A stretch of DNA of 38,627 bases from Candidatus Hydrogenedentota bacterium (GTDB taxonomy: Bacteria; Hydrogenedentota; Hydrogenedentia; Hydrogenedentales; JAEUWI01). Each line of letters starts with the position of its first letter. The stretch's first letter is position 1. Where the stretch lies: contig JAJRPE010000490.1 in the NCBI GenBank assembly GCA_024280935.1, positions 1 through 38,627 on the forward strand, read 5' to 3'. A program made the position numbers and the translations under genes. This document shows positions 36,515-38,627 of this stretch, piece by piece. The notes beneath the pieces are model-generated. The model had not been told where the DNA came from. It made no database searches and was given only the letters and a program-made list of their open reading frames with translations.

Positions 36515-37716
36515 TGGGCAGAATATCTGGCTTGGAACTATTCTCTGGCGCAGGTGGCTTGGCTCTCGCTCTTGAGAAGAATGGCGTAAGGCACGAAGCT
36601 CTCGTCGAATGGAACAAGGATGCATGCGAAACTCTCAGACAAAACTTCGACGAGAATATCGTCCATAATACTGACATAAGGGAGTTCGATTTTAGCCAAT
36701 ATGGACATGTGGATATCGTTGCTGGGGGGCCACCGTGCCAACCATTTTCACTAGGTGGAAAACACAAGGGGAGTATGGACGATAGAGACATGTTTCCTTA
36801 CGTATGCGAAGCCGTATCCCAATGCACCCCAGATGTTTATATATTCGAGAATGTAAAGGGACTACTAAGAGAGTCTTTTTCCATTTACTTCCAGTATATA
36901 CTTCTAAGATTGACATATCCGGAAATCAAGATCAAACCCACAGAGTCATGGGAAGACCACCTCAAGAGCCTTAGAACAACACAGTTATCTTCCAACTATT
37001 CTGGCATCAAGTATAAAGTTAAATTTTGCCTGATAGATGCTGCGGACTATGGAATACCTCAACGAAGAGAGCGTGTCATTATCGTTGGTATTAGAGATGA
37101 CCTTAACGTCGAATGGTCTTTCCCAAAAAAAACGCATTCGTTGGAATCGTTAGTATGGTCACAATTTGTTGAGGGAGATTATTGGAAAAAGCATGATATT
37201 AAGGTCCCAGACCTTGATTGCTATGATAGCCGTACGCGAAACACTATAGAGCGCATGCACGGTCAGGCATGGTTGTATCCACCAGATACGAAGCCGTGGC
37301 GAACTGTCAGAGATCAACTTCGGGGCATTCCGCCGCCAGATGAAACAGGAACATTTCATCCAGAACATATTCGTAGAAACGGGGCGCGCGTCTATCCCGG
37401 CCATACAGGTAGTTTCGTTGACTATCCGGCAAAGACGATTAAGGCGGGAGGGCATGGGGTTCCTGGTGGCGAAAACATGTTAAGAAACTCCGATAGCACA
37501 GTGCGATACTTCACAACCTATGAAGCCAAACGAATTCAGACTTTTCCGAAGAACTACAGAATACATGGATCTTGGAGTGAGAGCATGAGACAGATCGGAA
37601 ATGCGGTGCCAGTGGAAATCGGGGAAATCATGGCACGATCTTTAATAGCGGCAGTGTGGGGAAACGAGTCCTCGAAGCAAATCGCTGGACCGAGCGCTGT
37701 GGCGGGCTTCGGCTAG
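36511..37716 (+). CDS. DNA (cytosine-5-)-methyltransferase, partner of the Eco29kI-like enzyme
   Basis: This 401-residue C5-methyltransferase has motif I LELFSGAGGLALALE, motif IV GGPPCQPFS with catalytic C76, motif VI ENVKG (E113), motif VIII QRRERV, motif IX AKTIKAGGHG and motif X QIGNAVPVEIG. It should protect host DNA at the endonuclease site, probably CCGCGG. The target-recognition region (about 215-310) cannot be decoded by eye. The start is ATG 36511 or the adjacent ATG 36514; AGAGGGGA lies upstream. The ATG overlaps the nuclease stop, the nuclease-first order I recall for Eco29kI. Base composition is clearly A+T-richer than the flanking genes. No controller (C) protein gene is present. 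Confidence 0.93.
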   Translation: MMGRISGLELFSGAGGLALALEKNGVRHEALVEWNKDACETLRQNFDENIVHNTDIREFDFSQYGHVDIVAGGPPCQPFSLGGKHKGSMDDRDMFPYVCEAVSQCTPDVYIFENVKGLLRESFSIYFQYILLRLTYPEIKIKPTESWEDHLKSLRTTQLSSNYSGIKYKVKFCLIDAADYGIPQRRERVIIVGIRDDLNVEWSFPKKTHSLESLVWSQFVEGDYWKKHDIKVPDLDCYDSRTRNTIERMHGQAWLYPPDTKPWRTVRDQLRGIPPPDETGTFHPEHIRRNGARVYPGHTGSFVDYPAKTIKAGGHGVPGGENMLRNSDSTVRYFTTYEAKRIQTFPKNYRIHGSWSESMRQIGNAVPVEIGEIMARSLIAAVWGNESSKQIAGPSAVAGFG

Positions 37717-37855
37717 CTCTATTTTCAAACCGCCAGAAGCTATCGGTCTTTGTCGCATCCCCGCCGCACGCTTTGAAACCCGCAAATCTAACTGTTCTCG
37801 CAAACGACTCTTGCTATAGGTCGCCTAACAAATAGCAGTAAAGGACACCCCCAAC

Positions 37856-38425
37856 ATGCCCATGCCAGTAACCTTGGAATCCACGCCCATAGACGGCCTG
37901 CTGATCGTCAAAACCGGTGTCTTCCACGATGAACGCGGATTTTTCTCCGAGTCCCATTCTCAGAAGATGTGGCAGGCGGCGGGTTTTGCCGGAACCTTTG
38001 TCCAAGACAACCTGAGCAAGTCCGCCAAGGGCACGCTCCGGGGCATGCATTACCAGAACAAACCAGAAAGCATGGGCAAATTGGTGCGGTGCCTGAGCGG
38101 TGCGGTTTACGATGTGGCCGTTGACTTGCGGAAGGCTTCGCCGACCTACGGCCAATGGCATGGCCTCGAACTGAGCGGTGAGAACCATTTGTCTTTCTGG
38201 GTGCCCGCCGGTTTCGCCCACGGCTTCCTTGCGCTGGAAGACGACAGCCTGGTGCATTACAAATGCACCGCCCACCACGCCCCCGACTGCGAGCGCGCCC
38301 TGAATTACGCGTGCCCCAAGGTCGGTATCGCATGGCCCGTGGATGCAACCATCATCACGCAAAAAGATGCCGACGCGCCGGGCTTGGATGATGTGGATAC
38401 AAACTTTGTGTTTGGAGAAGGGTAG
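37856..38425 (+). CDS. rfbC: dTDP-4-dehydrorhamnose 3,5-epimerase
   Basis: This 189-residue cupin enzyme (RmlC) makes dTDP-4-keto-L-rhamnose for surface polysaccharides. Diagnostic segments are DERGFFSESHSQKM, SAKGTLRGMHYQ with catalytic H65, GAVYDVAVDLRKASPTYG and SFWVPAGFAHGFLAL. Length and motifs are complete. The ATG at 37856 follows AAAGGA by about 10 nt; a second in-frame ATG lies two codons on. The usual rfbA, rfbB or rfbD partners are not in the window, though they could lie beyond its end. Composition returns to the host average after the restriction-modification genes. Confidence 0.95.
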   Translation: MPMPVTLESTPIDGLLIVKTGVFHDERGFFSESHSQKMWQAAGFAGTFVQDNLSKSAKGTLRGMHYQNKPESMGKLVRCLSGAVYDVAVDLRKASPTYGQWHGLELSGENHLSFWVPAGFAHGFLALEDDSLVHYKCTAHHAPDCERALNYACPKVGIAWPVDATIITQKDADAPGLDDVDTNFVFGEG

Positions 38426-38455
38426 GGGCGGGGGCACGGTTGCCGTAATAGGGAC

Positions 38456-38493
38456 CTAAAGGTGGCTGGGCCACAACCAAGATCTATGGTCCT
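38456..38493 (-). repeat. 37-nt leader repeat, copy 3 (inverted)
   Basis: The reverse complement starts AGGACCATAGATCTTGGTTG and continues TGGCCCAGCCACCTTTAG. It differs from copy 1 by one substitution in the hairpin loop (CCA for CCT) and one inserted T. The stem GTGGC/GCCAC is preserved. On the minus strand a perfect TTGACA (complement of 38539-38544 region) and an A/G-rich stretch precede it. It points toward rfbC, so it is not the leader of any visible minus-strand gene. Confidence 0.75.
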
Positions 38494-38579
38494 TATGTAA
38501 GCGTCCGGTGAAGTACATCTTCCTATTTTCGCTTCTTCTTGTCAAGCTATTCCTTTCAGCTTTGGAAAGGAGCGTGTTT

Positions 38580-38627
38580 ATGTCGAGCAAAAATAGGGTT
38601 CGGGGGCGTAATCTAGCGACGGAGGCG
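38580..38627 (+). CDS. Start of an unidentified gene, cut by the window end
   Basis: ATG 38580 is preceded by a strong ribosome-binding site GGAAAGGAG (38564-38572) at 7-nt spacing. The 16 visible codons (MSSKNRVRGRNLATEA) stay open to the end of the window. Too little is present to name the product. Its position after rfbC does not by itself mean an operon, since 150 nt and a repeat separate them. Confidence 0.5.
   Translation, partial: MSSKNRVRGRNLATEA

Overview
The window is a bacterial chromosome segment of roughly 57% G+C (estimated by eye), and nearly all genes read on the + strand. The features point to a Gram-negative cell: a GspL/GspM-like pair from a type II secretion or type IV pilus machine, MreBCD-PBP2-RodA, a SurA-like periplasmic chaperone, a lipobox substrate-binding protein, and an RpoC with a large trigger-loop insertion (SI3). 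Several dispersed palindromic repeat families resemble ones I remember from Planctomycetota, Verrucomicrobiota and Hydrogenedentota. I would place the organism in one of those deep Gram-negative phyla (Hydrogenedentota is my first guess), at low confidence because nothing here is diagnostic.

Layout. 28-2002: end of a secretion/pilus operon (GspL/PilM-PilN-like and GspM/PilO-like). 2003-2630: repeat-rich gap, then a stand-alone DEAD-box RNA helicase. 3953-11669: the classical cell-elongation operon mreB, mreC, mreD, mrdA (PBP2), rodA, rng, with a 210-nt mreB leader and a palindromic repeat wedged between mreC and mreD. 11737-12741: HD-GYP cyclic-di-GMP phosphodiesterase. 12762-20956: rpoB-rpoC with their own promoter and terminator, away from the ribosomal-protein genes that normally flank them. 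20957-22606: repeats and a SurA-like peptidyl-prolyl isomerase. 22607-24226: enolase followed by a FtsB-like septum protein. 24283-30941: a translationally coupled chain of phoH, a 7TM-HD (PgpH-like) phosphodiesterase, ybeY and two CNNM/CorC-type transporters. 31045-31788: DUF502 membrane protein. 32048-33954: orphan OppA-like lipoprotein overlapping a RhuM-family remnant. 34196-35745: short (class III-like) hybrid-cluster protein with its own promoter and a clear terminator. 35873-37716: A+T-richer Eco29kI-type restriction-modification system. 37856-38425: rfbC. A last gene starts at 38580 and runs off the window.

The most interesting signals lie outside the usual genes. First, a nearly identical 37-nt element, with weaker similarity upstream, sits in the leaders of two unrelated genes (mreB and hcp) and again inverted at the window end; it can form two mutually exclusive hairpins. 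Second, the six-base site CCGCGG, the expected target of the Eco29kI-like enzyme, is almost absent from the window (one site found by eye). Third, the conserved N-terminus of PhoH lies upstream of any ATG/GTG/TTG. Several main genes (mreB, mreC, rpoC, perhaps the HD-GYP gene) appear to start with TTG, so automatic start calls here need care.
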